Shown: piece after piece, positions 1 through 14,860 of the stretch
Layout: the number at the start of each line of letters is the position of its first letter
Position numbering within the stretch: the stretch's first letter is position 1
DNA from: Corticium candelabrum
Lineage: Eukaryota > Porifera > Homoscleromorpha > Homosclerophorida > Plakinidae
Assembly: GCF_963422355.1 (NCBI RefSeq)
Contig: NC_085090.1
Location: 7,520,818 to 7,584,817, forward strand
DNA length: 64,000 nt
Direction of reading: 5' to 3'
Program-made: the position numbers and the translations under genes
The notes under the pieces: generated by a model
The model's input: the letters and a program-made list of their open reading frames with translations, nothing else
The model's database searches: none
What the model was told of the DNA's origin: nothing

Positions 1-38
1 AGATGACCCCATAGGGGGATCAGAATACAGTTAACCAC

Positions 39-1377
39 TTAGTTTAAAACAAATTGATATTCGTCAAGGACACTGCAAGATTTTTGTCCAGCTGAAATTA
101 CTGCCATCTTCCTAGAGATCACAATTGCATTGCATTGCTGCAGCTTGATCGAAAATTGTCGTCTCCAGTGTGTCTTGAACTCAGCAATGTTAGATCGTCC
201 ATTGTCATCCCTCCACAAAGCAGAGAGGACCCTCAAGTACTCAGATGCTTTCTCCCCCAATGGCCAAAATGTTCGAATACAAGAGGCACGACAGTTGGCG
301 AGTATCCGCCGGGTAGTCGTTCCTGGGCGTACTTGTTTTCCTTGATTTGCTCCCTTCTCATTGCCGCGCTTCCCCCAGTTGTAGCTGCACGAAGTAAGAT
401 GTCTGATGCCCATGGGTGAGCTAGTGCCACGTCTAACTCAACGTTAGATCCTGTCTCCGAGTCATAAACTAGGATGTCAGACCGATTGTTTGAATGTGTG
501 TAGCGGTCCCTAGGCTCTCACTTGTGGGGCAGATGAACTGAACTCAGGCACTCAGACCATACTGACATCATCAAATCGTGGGTCCACACAGGGCCGCCAC
601 CGTTCTTGCATGTAAGGAAGTGGAATCCATCTGTGTCAGAGCCCTCTATATCTAAAGTTCGACCACAATCGCACTTGTTGACCCACTCAGGAAAGGAGAC
701 AGGAATCCCTAACCTCATTGAAGCTGCCAAAATAAAATTATTGGGTGATAGCGCAAACTTCTTTGAGGAAGGTACAGCACTGAGCCAAGCCCCAGCTCCC
801 TTTCCCTGCAGAGACAGCAGACGTGCAGCGTCTTTTTTAGATGAACTGTCAATCAAAGCATTAACTGTAATCTGGTTGTTAGCAGCTGTCAATCTGTGTT
901 GGAGTTTCTTTGTGTTAGATACCACCTCTGACAGATCCTTGTCGTCATCCAATAGTTGATCCAGTTGATAACCAATGCTTCTCTTCTCCTTGCAATTTGA
1001 TAAAAGAGTCCTGACATGATCTGCGAGGGAAGTGAACCAGTTCAGTAACTACTGCAGGGAATGACCCCAGCTGGATAAAAAGGCAAAACGGGAGACAGTT
1101 TGCAACAGTGTCATTCCAAACCCACCAAGACGTATGGGGAGTGTTGCTTGCTGCCATTGTCTAGCTGTTAAATCTCTGGTACCGATCAAAGTTGTAAAGC
1201 ACTTTTTAGCCAGTCGATCATGAATAGTGGCAGCAGGTTGCAAGCTATCCGGGCAAACTCCTCTAGCCAAATGGTTGAGTTGGTTTGCATGGCAATGTCT
1301 CAGAAGAAGCATTGCTCCCTGAGGCTCATTCAAGTCAGGTAACTGCTGGCAAAATACATTGCCAGAGTTTGTGACGT
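39..1377 (-). mobile_element. LINE remnant: RT C-terminus plus restriction-like endonuclease
   Basis: The minus strand carries the 3' part of a non-LTR retrotransposon reading from about 1350 down to 39. Visible pieces in order are the thumb region (LPIRLGGFGMT), a GKGAGAWL block, a CxCG...HFLTC zinc-knuckle region, a SDIL...ELDVALAHPW segment that fits the PD-(D/E)xK restriction-like endonuclease of R2/NeSL-type LINEs, and a conserved C-terminal tail (THWRRQFSIKLQQCNA). The reading frame shifts at least twice, for example just after SSVHLPHK near 518, so it is a dead, 5'-truncated copy. Its upstream end abuts a TCTG array. A related copy lies at about 24630-25890. The exact clade (R2, NeSL or Utopia type) is not settled. 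Confidence 0.75.
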
Positions 1378-1398
1378 CAATACAGACATTTGAGATGA

Positions 1399-1399
<1 letters not shown>

Positions 1400-1449
<50 letters not shown>

Positions 1450-1600
1450 TTATCTGTCTGTCTTTGTCTCTCTGTCTGTTTGCCTGCCTGTCTGTCTGTA
1501 TGTCTACCTGTCTGTCCATTCATCTGTTTGCCTTCCTGTCTGCCACCCACCTGTTCATACGTCTGTCCGTCTGTCTACGTACTTCCACGTCCTTCTTCTA
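1400..1600. repeat. (TCTG)n microsatellite
   Basis: Pure TCTG repeats at 1400-1450 decay into interrupted copies up to about 1600. Cys/Leu/Ser/Val-rich reading frames over it are artefacts. Confidence 0.95.
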
Positions 1601-1639
1601 AAATCCAAACACACACGCCACCACACCACACCCTCACCT

Positions 1640-1748
1640 TTCTGTATGCCTTCTTGATCTCTTCAGACGTGGCCACCTTATCAACTCCCAACACACAATA
1701 ATAATCCGTCTCGCCTTCATCCGCATCCTCAACGTCTTCATTCAATCT
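1640..1748 (-). CDS. J-domain (DnaJ-like) exon, partial gene
   Basis: On the minus strand a possible exon of about 109 nt encodes an acidic stretch followed by DYYCVLGVDKVATSEEIKK and then AYRK, the classic start of a J domain (helix I and the beginning of helix II). It is bounded by a pyrimidine-rich acceptor (TTTCCAG) at its 5' side and by AAG/GTGAGG at its 3' side, so it splices as an internal exon. The remaining exons, including the HPD motif, are not seen. The downstream intron holds a TCTG array and the LINE remnant, so the gene probably continues off the left edge. J proteins stimulate Hsp70 ATPase. The subfamily cannot be named from this piece. Confidence 0.6.
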
Positions 1749-1755
1749 GGAAACA

Positions 1756-2024
1756 CAAAGCTACTGAACATCGACCATCAAACACATTGAGTGACAGTTC
1801 ACTTTGCTTCCTGCTCTGCATCTGCCATTTTTGTCTAAATCATGTCCCGGATGAACAAACTAAAAATTAGCTAAAAAAGGAAATAAAAATAGAAAACAAG
1901 ACTTTCGTACTTTAAACATTATTTTTGTGTTTTTAGATTGTTGCTGTGTATTTAATGTAATTTATTCGGTATTTGTGTACTGATATCGGGGGATACACGT
2001 GTGCTGCACGTGCATATAATAATA
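1756..2024. other. Unassigned AT-rich stretch
   Basis: No coding signal, RNA or repeat structure is recognised here. It lies upstream of the J-domain exon and could hold its intron or promoter. Confidence 0.4.
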
Positions 2025-2152
2025 ACAATAAATATATATTGACACACCAAAATTTGGTGCATTTCCACACAAGGGCAACGACTACACATGTACATCCACT
2101 ATACACATAATACACACAAGTAGCACAAATATAACCAAACTAACACTAAACT
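2025..2152 (+). repeat. Interspersed repeat, also found at 19345-19466
   Basis: A block of about 120 bp starts with TTGACACACCA and ends with AACCAAACTAACACTAAAC. It is nearly identical to a block inside the large DNA transposon at 13581-21285. No coding capacity or clear inverted ends are visible, so the family is unknown. Confidence 0.7.
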
Positions 2153-2330
2153 AAAATTTAAAGAATTCATGGAACTCTTTAATTAAAGAAATTTAGGAAA
2201 CTCTTTAATTAAAAGAACTTATGAATTCATATTATGAGGTCTGGGTATCCAAGGCAAAAATTTACATAATCAACTGAAACTACAAAAGGCATGCACTACG
2301 GTAGACCAAATCTACAAAAAGTAAATTACG

Positions 2331-2750
2331 TATTTATTTGTTTATTTATTTGTTTATTTATTTGTTTATTTATTTATTTGTTTATTTATTTATTTGTTTA
2401 TTTATTTGTATATTTATTTGTTTATTTATTTATTTATTTATCTATTTATTTGTTTATTTATTTTTATTTATTTGTTTGTTTATTTGTTTATTTCTTTGTT
2501 TGTTTGTCTGTTTGTCTATTTGTCTGTTTATCTGTTTACTTATTTATTTGTTTGCTTATTTATTTGTTTATTTATTTGTTTATTTATTTGTTTGTTTATT
2601 TGTTTATTTATTTGTTTATTTATTTGCTTATTTAATTGTTTGTTTATCTGCTTATTTGTTTATTTGTTTATTTGTTTATTTGTTTATTCTTTGTTTGTCT
2701 GTTTGTCTGTTTGTTTGTCTTTTTGTTTGCTTATTTATATATTTGTTTGC

Positions 2751-2781
<31 letters not shown>

Positions 2782-2888
2782 CTTGCTTATTTATGTTTTT
2801 ATTTACTTGTTTACTTATATTTATTTATTTATTTATTAATTTACTTATTTATTTATTTACTTATTTGTTTATTTATTTATTTACTTGC

Positions 2889-2975
<87 letters not shown>

Positions 2976-2980
2976 TGTTT

Positions 2981-3011
<31 letters not shown>

Positions 3012-3016
3012 TGTTT

Positions 3017-3047
<31 letters not shown>

Positions 3048-3084
3048 TGTTTTTATTTATTTATTTATTTATTTATTTATGTTT

Positions 3085-3115
<31 letters not shown>

Positions 3116-3120
3116 TGTTT

Positions 3121-3151
<31 letters not shown>

Positions 3152-3178
3152 TGTTTTTATTTATTTATTTATTTATTA
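2331..3178. repeat. ~850 bp (TTTA)n / (TTTG)n tetranucleotide array
   Basis: About 850 bp of TTTA with TTTG, TTTC and TTTGT interruptions. The 3' third shows a higher-order period in which runs of TTTA are punctuated by TATGTTTTTA. It ends 67 bp before the DCAF7 start codon. Long Phe/Ile/Tyr/Leu reading frames over it are artefacts of the repeat. Confidence 0.95.
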
Positions 3179-3245
3179 TCCGGGTGTTCGAAGCTTTCAC
3201 AGATGACACAAATACATATCAACTAGCGAAGGAAAATCAGCATCG

Positions 3246-6582
<3,337 letters not shown>

Positions 6583-6794
6583 CAATCGTTCCTATTCTCA
6601 TTTGTATTCTCCATGTTTTTAATTGTATGTGAATCACACTTGCAGATAACGAGGAGGTATAGGGTCGTAGCTTGTTGTAGAACATTGCATTCACCACCAC
6701 AACACACATAAGTGTGTGTACATTCGTAGAGTGTGTAGAAACAGCTCAGAATGCGTGCATACTTTGTATTGTGTGTACGTTGATAAGTAAGTCA

Positions 6795-6800
6795 AATAAA
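6795..6800 (+). terminator. Polyadenylation signal of DCAF7
   Basis: AATAAA lies about 213 nt after the DCAF7 stop codon and is the only canonical signal close to the 3' end. The motif is preserved in the copies near 27197 and 36587. Confidence 0.6.
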
Positions 6801-7488
6801 TCAATGAAATGATGTAGTTGATCTGTTGGTCGTCGGGTGTTCCTGTATAAACCCCAACAACAGTTGCTAATGAGAGACAATGATAAAAATATGTGGGCCT
6901 CCTGAAGTCGAATGTAGAGAGTTACTCTTAGAGTTTACTCAGCGTAGGCATGCAAACCATGTGGGTCAAGGTGGTCATGGTCTTCGTAGTATGTTCACTG
7001 CATTACTTCCGATTGTTATATAATAGTGTTTGCATGGCTCCTAACCTCTCTACATCTATGTCAGGGGTTGCATATTAGGTCTGCGACTCTTGCAGCCTTT
7101 TTATTTTTGAATTTCTGGATTTTTTATTTTTTGTTAGCGATCCTTATTTTGCAAGCAAAATTTGAATTTGCAAGCCAATTTTTATTATTTATTTGTAATG
7201 TCGACAGAGCTGGAGGGATGAGGGGCAGCATGCATGCTTTCCAACTCTGAGCACAACCTTTAATTTTGTAAGCAAACATTATGGCAGTCAATCATGCACC
7301 AAACCTCCGTAGTCTATCTACTTCAGGGTGCTCTCCAGCTGCGAGTAGCTCTGCCGCTGCTGTACACACTTGTGAGTTTTGATTTTAATGAAACATTGTG
7401 CTATCTATTATTGGTAGAGTAACTAGAAATCTTGCTACAGCTAGTGCAAACATTGTGACTAAATTGAGTTTCAATTTCGTGTAGTTGC

Positions 7489-8176
7489 TTACTTGAGACA
7501 CACAGAGCAGGTCAGCTCGTTACCATCTACGTAGGGAGGACAAGGAAGTGATCCACATATTCCTTCAACAGGATAAAATAGATTGCCATCACGGTTTGGA
7601 GAACTTCCAACTGTCGGTTCTGCGTTGTAGTCGACGCACACGTACATGATTCTTCCTGAATGACCATAATGTTCTGCCATGAGATATCCATAGTATGCTC
7701 TGCTCCATCCACTGGGACAGATGTTTCTTGCTGGTAACATGAATTGAGTGTTCTTAGTGGCAGCATAACACACAGCACACGGAACATCATGGTCATGCAA
7801 TCCTTTATTGGTGAATGGTTGAATGCCTTGTGAGAGTTGATACTCAGTTCCATAAATATAACTGGCTCCGTGATGACCACTTCTAGAATATTCCCATATG
7901 GGATTGAGTGGAAGACACTGAGTGTTGGCTCCACCTCCACCGTGAGTGTAATGGGGCCCAGCAGCAACTCCAGAGTAAAGGGTTTGTACTCCAGTTGCCG
8001 AACACTGTTTCCTTCCCCATTGAATGTAAGTAACACCACTTGTTCCAGGAGAAGCTGCATGAACATTGTGTAATTGTATAGTATACGTGTGCACAGCTCT
8101 AGGTGTTCTTACTGTCTTTCATTTTAGCAGTCTTACAATAACAATTTTATTAATTTCACAGCTAATCTCCAGTGTG

Positions 8177-8251
<75 letters not shown>

Positions 8252-9189
8252 TTCATGACAGGTTGTCATGATGACATCATCACCTTAGTAGTTGTACATG
8301 TTCTTTAAGTCCCAAGTGTAACCACTCTACTTATTATCATAACAGATATGTTGTTTACTGTTTACCTATTCCAGGTTCTCCTTTTGCCCCTTTGTCACCT
8401 GGGAGGCCTCGGGAACCCGCAAGGCCGCCTCTTCCCGGCATCCCAGGACTGCCTGGAGTGCCTTTTATTCCTGTAATATTTCAGTAACAAACCGTGCTCA
8501 CATACTCCCAAGTTCGGTTGCATGCTTACCATCTCGACCTACACAAAGAGGACGCAATTGAGATGATTGAATAATTTGAAATTTTATGTATGACATTTAT
8601 GCATGCAAATTAATTAAACCACTGGAAGAGAAGTTTATGTCAGGATTAGTGTCACAAAACTTATGCATATGCAATAAATTAGGTACAAAAATGGTATTAA
8701 TCTATAGCAGGTAACATTGTTGCCAAGCAGGCAGAATGACAACTGGCAGCTGTAGACAGGTGACATGCGCACATGCAGAAAGGTTTGACTAAAGATGGGA
8801 CATTATATTTCGAATTTTGCTTACCGTCTCTTCCAGGCAGTCCGGGTGGACCTACAGTAAACGTCAATTATTATTATTTTTTATAATTTAAATACTCAAA
8901 TTTAGTCTCTTACCACGACTGCAGATGGGACTGCTGTGAGTCTTGCTCTAAAACAAGAAATAAGTTTTTAGGAGAGCTGGAGAAACTTGTAGAATTTATT
9001 ATACACGACAACTGACTGACTGCTCGTCTTACCTGACTTACTGACTGTCCATTGACATTGACCGTAAAGATCAAATCCAGAAATAAAGTACAAAATGCAG
9101 TAAACCTTTAAAATATTCTAAACATATCAACCGTTCTCATTAGACAAAAAACTGATTTCACTTACTTGAGGAAATTCATTCTTGTTGCT
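7489..9189 (-). CDS. Short-chain collagen C4-like secreted protein, copy A
   Basis: Seven minus-strand exons (9176-9189, 9033-9105, 8914-8947, 8825-8851, 8530-8538, 8366-8470, 7489-8054) splice cleanly to 275 aa. Order: signal peptide (about residues 1-24, FTAFCTLFLDLIF core), a short Ser/Cys linker, roughly 15 Gly-X-Y triplets, then a Cys-rich ~190 aa C-terminal domain with [49 protein letters not shown] and the terminal ELTCSVCLK. This tail matches sponge short-chain collagen C4 proteins (spongin-like, extracellular). The Gly-X-Y region is split into phase-1 exons of 27, 9 and 105 nt, so each stays on triplet register. The 9-nt exon encodes only Gly-Arg-Asp. Two further copies lie in the same orientation at 28.0-29.6 and 37.9-39.5 kb. 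Confidence 0.9.
8176..8250. repeat. (TG)n microsatellite, collagen A intron
   Basis: Pure TG tract in the last intron of collagen copy A. Copies B and C have only short remnants at this position. Confidence 0.95.
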
Positions 9190-9379
9190 AACAAGTGTTC
9201 AGATCCAAAAGAGTCTGCAAGTCTCTTCTCTCCTCGGTCTCTGCAGTAAATTGTCTGCTACTCTCATTCACGTATCCTTTATATGTAACAGCACACACTG
9301 ATGATGTAACCATTATCTTTCTGGGTCATCTCTAGTATGGTATGGCACGCGGAACGTGACTTTATTAGGTTAGTCACAT

Positions 9380-9628
9380 ATATAGGGTGTAAAACACATA
9401 TATAGGGTATAAACACATATATAGGGTGTAAAACACATATATAGGGTGTAAAACACACACATATATATATATAGAGTGTAAAACACACACATATATATAG
9501 GGTGTAAAACACGCAAATATATAGGATGTAAACCACATATATATAGGGTGTAAAACACACATATATATAGGGTGTAAAACACACACATATATATAGGGTG
9601 TAAACCACATATATATATAGGGTGTAAA

Positions 9629-9679
<51 letters not shown>

Positions 9680-9815
9680 GTAAAACACACGCATATATAT
9701 AGGGTGTAAACCATATATATATATATATATATAGGGTGTAAAACACGCATATATATAGAGTGTAAAACACGCATATATATAGAGTGTAAAACACGCATAT
9801 ATAGGGTGTAAAACA
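9380..9815. repeat. Subterminal tandem array, left arm
   Basis: About 18 units of TATATAGGGTGTAAAACAC with variable TA runs. It is the mirror of 12378-12905 but differs in unit number and TA length. Confidence 0.9.
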
Positions 9816-10667
9816 CACAGGGTGGTCGAAAGATACCTGATCTCAGTAAGGGTACACGTGAGACGTAAGATGAGATGACAGGTGAATAAACATCCGTTTG
9901 TAATCGAACAGGAACACTACACCCACATAGACAACTGAAGCCCGAGAATCCAATTGAATTTACAATCTGAGAATGGTGCGCATGTTTTGCTGCTATACAG
10001 AGCGAGACCATCCGTATTCCCGCTCTTCTAGAAACACTATAGCTTTGAGTTGCACTAGCGAATTCAAGACATGGGCGGAGTCTTTACAGTTAATTAATTA
10101 GGCGACGAATATAGTTTACAACAACTTTGTTTCTAGAGATCAGACAATAGAGTCTCAGTCTGTCTCCGCCGAGGATTGACTGACAATCCGGGAATGACGA
10201 GGGCGGAGTGAGACTGGGTCGAGTCTAATCAGACAATACTGAGAAGACTTCATGCAGAACCGCGATATAAATCTAGCGGATGCATCCTTGCCTAGGCAGT
10301 TATAGATATGTAAACATTCATTCTTTGCCTGACAAATATCGATAGAATGAATCTGACTGACGAATTCCTCGACCAAATTGATCAATTTAAATTTGGGTCC
10401 AGCTGGTTTAGTCTAGTGCTTGCTGTCTGTAAAGCATACGTGCATGTTACCTACACATTAATTAACTAACTAAGCAAGAGGCATCAAGAACAGTACACTC
10501 GATCGTCATGATACGGTATTAAGCTTTATCGAATTCTCAATATTTACAAAAACTAGATGTATCAGGAATAATTTTATGGAATAGTTAGACGCATAGAGAG
10601 ACAAGGCACGTGCCGCTTATCAAAACAATCTTAATTAATGATTAATTAGCTAATTGGTATATACGTT

Positions 10668-10865
10668 TTAAAGCGTATAGTGTCTCTTTGTGCGAAGAGA
10701 GCGTCTTCCGCATCCCAAGAGGTGATCACTAAAGTTTTCTAGAACGTGACCGCAAGTGCAGCGTTCAGCGTTCACCATAAATATACCTACAGTGTATATA
10801 TAGGCATATATATATATATATATATACTGTATATACATGCCTATACTGTAGGTATATTTATTCAT
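10668..10865 (-). mobile_element. LINE-type zinc-knuckle scrap interrupted by a TA palindrome
   Basis: On the minus strand, CTCGHVLENFSDHLLGCG followed by RSLRTKRH resembles the C-terminal CxCG...DHxxxC...RH knuckle of LINE reverse transcriptases. Immediately 5' of it lies an ~80 bp AT-rich palindrome (about 10785-10865) built on TATACCTACAGT and its complement. Too short to place in a family. Confidence 0.45.
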
Positions 10866-11018
10866 TTATGCATGCATAAATATATATATATAGCTGAGAC
10901 TGAATCAAAGCCAGCTAGTGAATCCAAGTGAATTCAATATTACTGTAACCAGATATACAACAATTATATAGATTTATCAAAAGAATGTTAATTAACGTAG
11001 GAATCAGAAACTTCCAGT

Positions 11019-11549
11019 TTAGCCAATAAACGTATTCACTAGCCTTAGTGCCTGACAGTACAGGTTACATCCATGTTCTCTATCATCATCAGAGAGAGGA
11101 TCTACAGTATTTCGTAACTGTCTGAAGTCTTCTTCTGTCAAAACATTTTCTACTTGTGGCACTGTAATTCCTTCCCTTTCATCCTCCGCAGAACCGGCCG
11201 GAGCTTCGTCATCTATTCCGTACAGGGTCCAACTTGTACTAGAAAACGATCGTTCAGCGAGACGTTCACTGAATGCTAGTGGGAACTCAAACATCTGCCT
11301 TGGCGTTCTGCCATGCTCTGTTCTCAAAGGGTGGTTATTCCATTGTCCAATAAAGTCATCGAGTGATCTTGAAATTCTTGACATAAAGATGTAATGAAGG
11401 CAGTAAAGATGAACTTCATTAAGTGGATCAAGCAGTCGGTTCTCTTCTAACGAATTGAATACCATTTCGTAGTAGCGCAGCACAACCCTTCGTAGTTCAC
11501 TCCAAAGGCGTTCTATCCGTTGGTTGTGGACGCTTGAACCACAAATCAT
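11019..11549 (-). pseudogene. C-terminal part of an integrase-type (DDE) transposase
   Basis: 176 aa open frame starting CGSSVHNQRIERLWSELRR. The HNQRIERLW block holds the catalytic Glu of rve-like integrase-core transposases common in fish and cnidarian genomes, followed by LLDPLNEVHLYCLHYIF and WNNHPLRTEHGRTPRQMF. The N-terminal DNA-binding part and the two catalytic Asp residues are missing, because the frame begins at the border of the right arm (11561). It is therefore a partial gene left inside the foldback element. Transposases of this group cut and paste their own element. Confidence 0.8.
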
Positions 11550-12377
11550 GCTGCCTCTGTTAAGATTGTTTTGATAAGCGGCACGTGCCTTGTCTCTCTA
11601 TGCGTCTAACTATTCCATAAAATTATTCCTGATACATCTAGTTTTTGTAAATATTGAGAATTCGATAAAGCTTAATACCGTATCATGACGATCGAGTGTA
11701 CTGTTCTTGATGCCTCTTGCTTAGTTAGTTAATTAATGTGTAGGTAACATGCACGTATGCTTTACAGACAGCAAGCACTAGACTAAACCAGCTGGACCCA
11801 AATTTAAATTGATCAATTTGGTCGAGGAATTCGTCAGTCAGATTCATTCTATCGATATTTGTCAGGCAAAGAATGAATGTTTACATATCTATAACTGCCT
11901 AGGCAAGGATGCATCCGCTAGATTTATATCGCGGTTCTGCATGAAGTCTTCTCAGTATTGTCTGATTAGACTCGACCCAGTCTCACTCCGCCCTCGTCAT
12001 TCCCGGATTGTCAGTCAATCCTCGGCGGAGACAGACTGAGACTCTATTGTCTGATCTCTAGAAACAAAGTTGTTGTAAACTATATTCGTCGCCTAATTAA
12101 TTAACTGTAAAGACTCCGCCCATGTCTTGAATTCGCTAGTGCAACTCAAAGCTATAGTGTTTCTAGAAGAGCGGGAATACGGATGGTCTCGCTCTGTATA
12201 GCAGCAAAACATGCGCACCATTCTCAGATTGTAAATTCAATTGGATTCTCGGGCTTCAGTTGTCTATGTGGGTGTAGTGTTCCTGTTCGATTACAAACGG
12301 ATGTTTATTCACCTGTCATCTCATCTTACGTCTCACGTGTACCCTTACTGAGATCAGGTATCTTTCGACCACCCTGT

Positions 12378-12510
12378 GTGTTTTACACCCTATATATGCG
12401 TGTTTTACACTCTATATATATGCGTGTTTTACACTCTATATATATGCGTGTTTTACACCCTATATATATATATATGTGGTTTACACCCTATATATATGCG
12501 TGTGTTTTAC

Positions 12511-12575
<65 letters not shown>

Positions 12576-12905
12576 TTTACACCCTATATATATATGTGGT
12601 TTACACCCTATATATATGTGTGTGTTTTACACCCTATATATATGTGTGTTTTACACCCTATATATATGTGGTTTACATCCTATATATTTGCGTGTTTTAC
12701 ACCCTATATATATGTGTGTGTTTTACACTCTATATATATATATGTGTGTTTTACACCCTATATATGTGTTTTACACCCTATATATGTGTTTATACCCTAT
12801 ATATGTGTTTTACACCCTATATATGTGTTTTACACCCTATATATGTGTTTTACACCCTATATATGTGTTTATACCCTATATATGTGTTTTACACCCTATA
12901 TATGT
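12378..12905. repeat. Subterminal tandem array, right arm
   Basis: Reverse-complement counterpart of the left-arm array, extended by extra CACCCTATATATGTGTTTTA units at its outer end and by a longer TA run at 12520-12567. Confidence 0.9.
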
Positions 12906-13082
12906 GACTAACCTAATAAAGTCACGTTCCGCGTGCCATACTCTAGGTCACTGATCCGTGTGTTCTTATGTCTGGTTACATCTTCTTTCTGTGCACTGTC
13001 TGTTTGTATATATGACTGTAAACAATGCACAGTAACGTTGATAAGGTAACTAATCTGACTCCAATTTTGGTATTTACTAGTA

Positions 13083-13230
13083 TTTCCCGCCCAATTATCC
13101 GGTTGGGGCAACCCATTATCCGACTCAGTCAATCAATTATCCGGTTGGGGCAACCAATTATCCGCTTCAGACAACCAATTATCCGGTTGGAGCAACCAAT
13201 TATCCGACTCAGCCAACCAATTATCCGATG
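13083..13230. repeat. 21 bp minisatellite with 42 bp higher-order period
   Basis: Seven copies of a unit beginning CCAATTATCCG. Units ending GGTTGGGGCAA alternate with units ending ACTCAGTCAA, giving a two-unit period. It lies right beside the point (~13062) where similarity to the flank of collagen copies B and C stops. Confidence 0.93.
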
Positions 13231-14690
13231 TCGCTCTGGCAAGCTGTACACCTCGCGAATGAAACTCTCACCTTGTATCGCTGGTTAGTTGTTCAGTGCT
13301 TTGGGTCTCGGTCAAAACTCTCTCTGATGCAGATCGATAGCATCGTGGGAAACGCTATGACAATTAAGTTAAGCTACTACACATGTGAATGTGAGGATCC
13401 AGCTGCAGCGTGCCGCAACTGAACAGCTCTGCAGTCTTTCTTTTCGCATCAGTCTCATTGACTTGAGAGAAAAGACCACTGCACCACCGACACTCTCAGC
13501 TTCGCGCCCTCATCCAATTCTGAGTAAAACAAATTCACAATCGCCCAGCGATCGACCTGGCGAGTTTAGAGCTACCGAAGGTGCGTGACCATTTCGTCCA
13601 TTCCATTTTCAATTCACGGCAACAATTGAATATTGAATTAGAAATTGAAAATTGCCTACAAGTTGCTTGCAATTTCAATATTCAATTCTATTAAAAATTA
13701 AAAATTGATTGATCGACGGACTATAATCATTTGCGGATTAAAATGAATATTGAAAACACATTTAATTTTTAACCAATTTCCTTTTTCAATGCAATTGAAT
13801 ATTGAAATTGCAAGCACGTTAGTTCAATTTTCAATATTAAATTCAATATTCAATTTAATTTAAAAATTAAATATTAAATTTTGAATTTGCGTGGCGAATT
13901 CGTCCATTCCATTTTTAATTTTTGAAAAAAATTGAAAATTGAATGTCAAATTAAAAATTGACTGGCGTTGCTTGCTCTTACAATATTCCATTACATTGAA
14001 AATAGAAATTGATTGAAGACCAATTGTCATTTCAATATTCGTTTACTTTGCAAATAGATTCAATCTTTCCATCCGTCCAATTTTCGTAAATTATGAATAT
14101 TAGAATAGAGCCTCCGATGCAATTTTCTTTCTCCGTACTAAATGTAAATAGAAAGTTACCCGCAGCTGCTAGCGCGAGCGATATCTCATAAACGACATAA
14201 TGACACCGCGCGGGCGGTCGCCGGTGACTTCAATATTCAATTCTATTGAAAGACGAAAGTTGCGTCTAGCTTAGCCACGCCCAGCCACGCCTCTGGCACG
14301 CATGCAATGTAATGCAATTAAGAGATGCATGAGAAAGCCTCGACAAGCACGCGACCGACCTCTCACAGCAAGTTGGTAAGCACTTGCACCTGGCTCTCGT
14401 CAACCGTCACGCTCAGGCGCGAGACATTCCTTGCGGCGATGAGCGAGGGCAGCTCGTTGCATGGAGGCACGCGTCTAGGGCATCTATAATCAACGAGATC
14501 AACGTCTAGCCTACACTGGAAAGTTGACGTCTAGTCGATTTGGAAAGACTCCAAGCAACTATCTAGCTACAGGACATTTGCGTGGATCATCTAGACCACG
14601 CCTCTAAACATCTGGCGGGGAAGCCCCAGCCGGTATCTATCATCTCACGATCTAACGGCAGGTCGTGCATTGTCTCCACTCTCGATCTCC

Positions 14691-14860
14691 ATGGACGAAG
14701 TTGACGAAGATTTTGTTCGGAAGCGAGTCGAAGAGGGTAATAGCCATGCTGTCATCAGTGAAGAATTGCAGACGATGTTTCCAGAGGCATAAGTCGACGT
14801 TGTTCTCTGACTAAAGAGGAACTAGAACGCTGCGTGTCTGACGCCGTGAGCGAGGTGAGC
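14691..14860 (+). pseudogene. Duplicate of transposase N-terminal exon (left arm), deleted
   Basis: Encodes MDEVDEDFVRKRVEEGNSHA as in the right-arm copy, but lacks the stretch encoding LRGLSERSVRRFCTDRGI, which shifts the frame after position 14784. It is a by-product of the long inverted repeat rather than a separate gene. Confidence 0.8.

Larger units (their letters stand above)
9336..12940. mobile_element. Foldback DNA transposon, 3.6 kb, with ~1.3 kb inverted arms
   Basis: Left arm 9336-10633 and right arm 11561-12940 are near-perfect reverse complements around a ~930 bp centre. Both ends show TATGGCACGCGGAACGTGAC, and CTCTAG flanks the element on both sides (9330-9335 and 12941-12946), a likely 6 bp target-site duplication. 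Comparison with collagen copies B and C shows the uninterrupted site (ATCTCTAAGACACGGATC). Each arm begins with a tandem array of ~20 bp units containing TATATAGGGTGTAAAACAC (about 435 bp left, 530 bp right). The centre encodes the C-terminal part of an integrase-type transposase. TAT ends plus a 6 bp duplication fit the IS3EU-type group, but that name is an inference. The arms duplicate the region where the rest of the transposase should be, so this copy is non-autonomous. Confidence 0.88.

Noticed and set aside
7527-8066. 179-residue minus-strand frame over the collagen last exon
   Set aside because: It is an out-of-phase shadow; the frame ending at 7489 joins the upstream Gly-X-Y exons and holds the conserved cysteines.
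9380-9815. Interstitial telomere repeat (TATAGGG-like units)
   Set aside because: Unit length is about 20 bp, not TTAGGG, and it is mirrored as part of a transposon arm.
10155-10385. 76-residue frame repeated identically at 11809-12039
   Set aside because: It lies in the inverted arms and is counted twice for that reason; no family match recognised and no independent support as a gene.
9336-12940. Assembly fold-back artefact
   Set aside because: A 6 bp target duplication, an empty site in copies B and C, and unequal arrays in the two arms favour a real element, although read validation is still desirable.
13083-13230. CRISPR-like array
   Set aside because: Units are contiguous with no unique spacers; this is a minisatellite in an animal genome.
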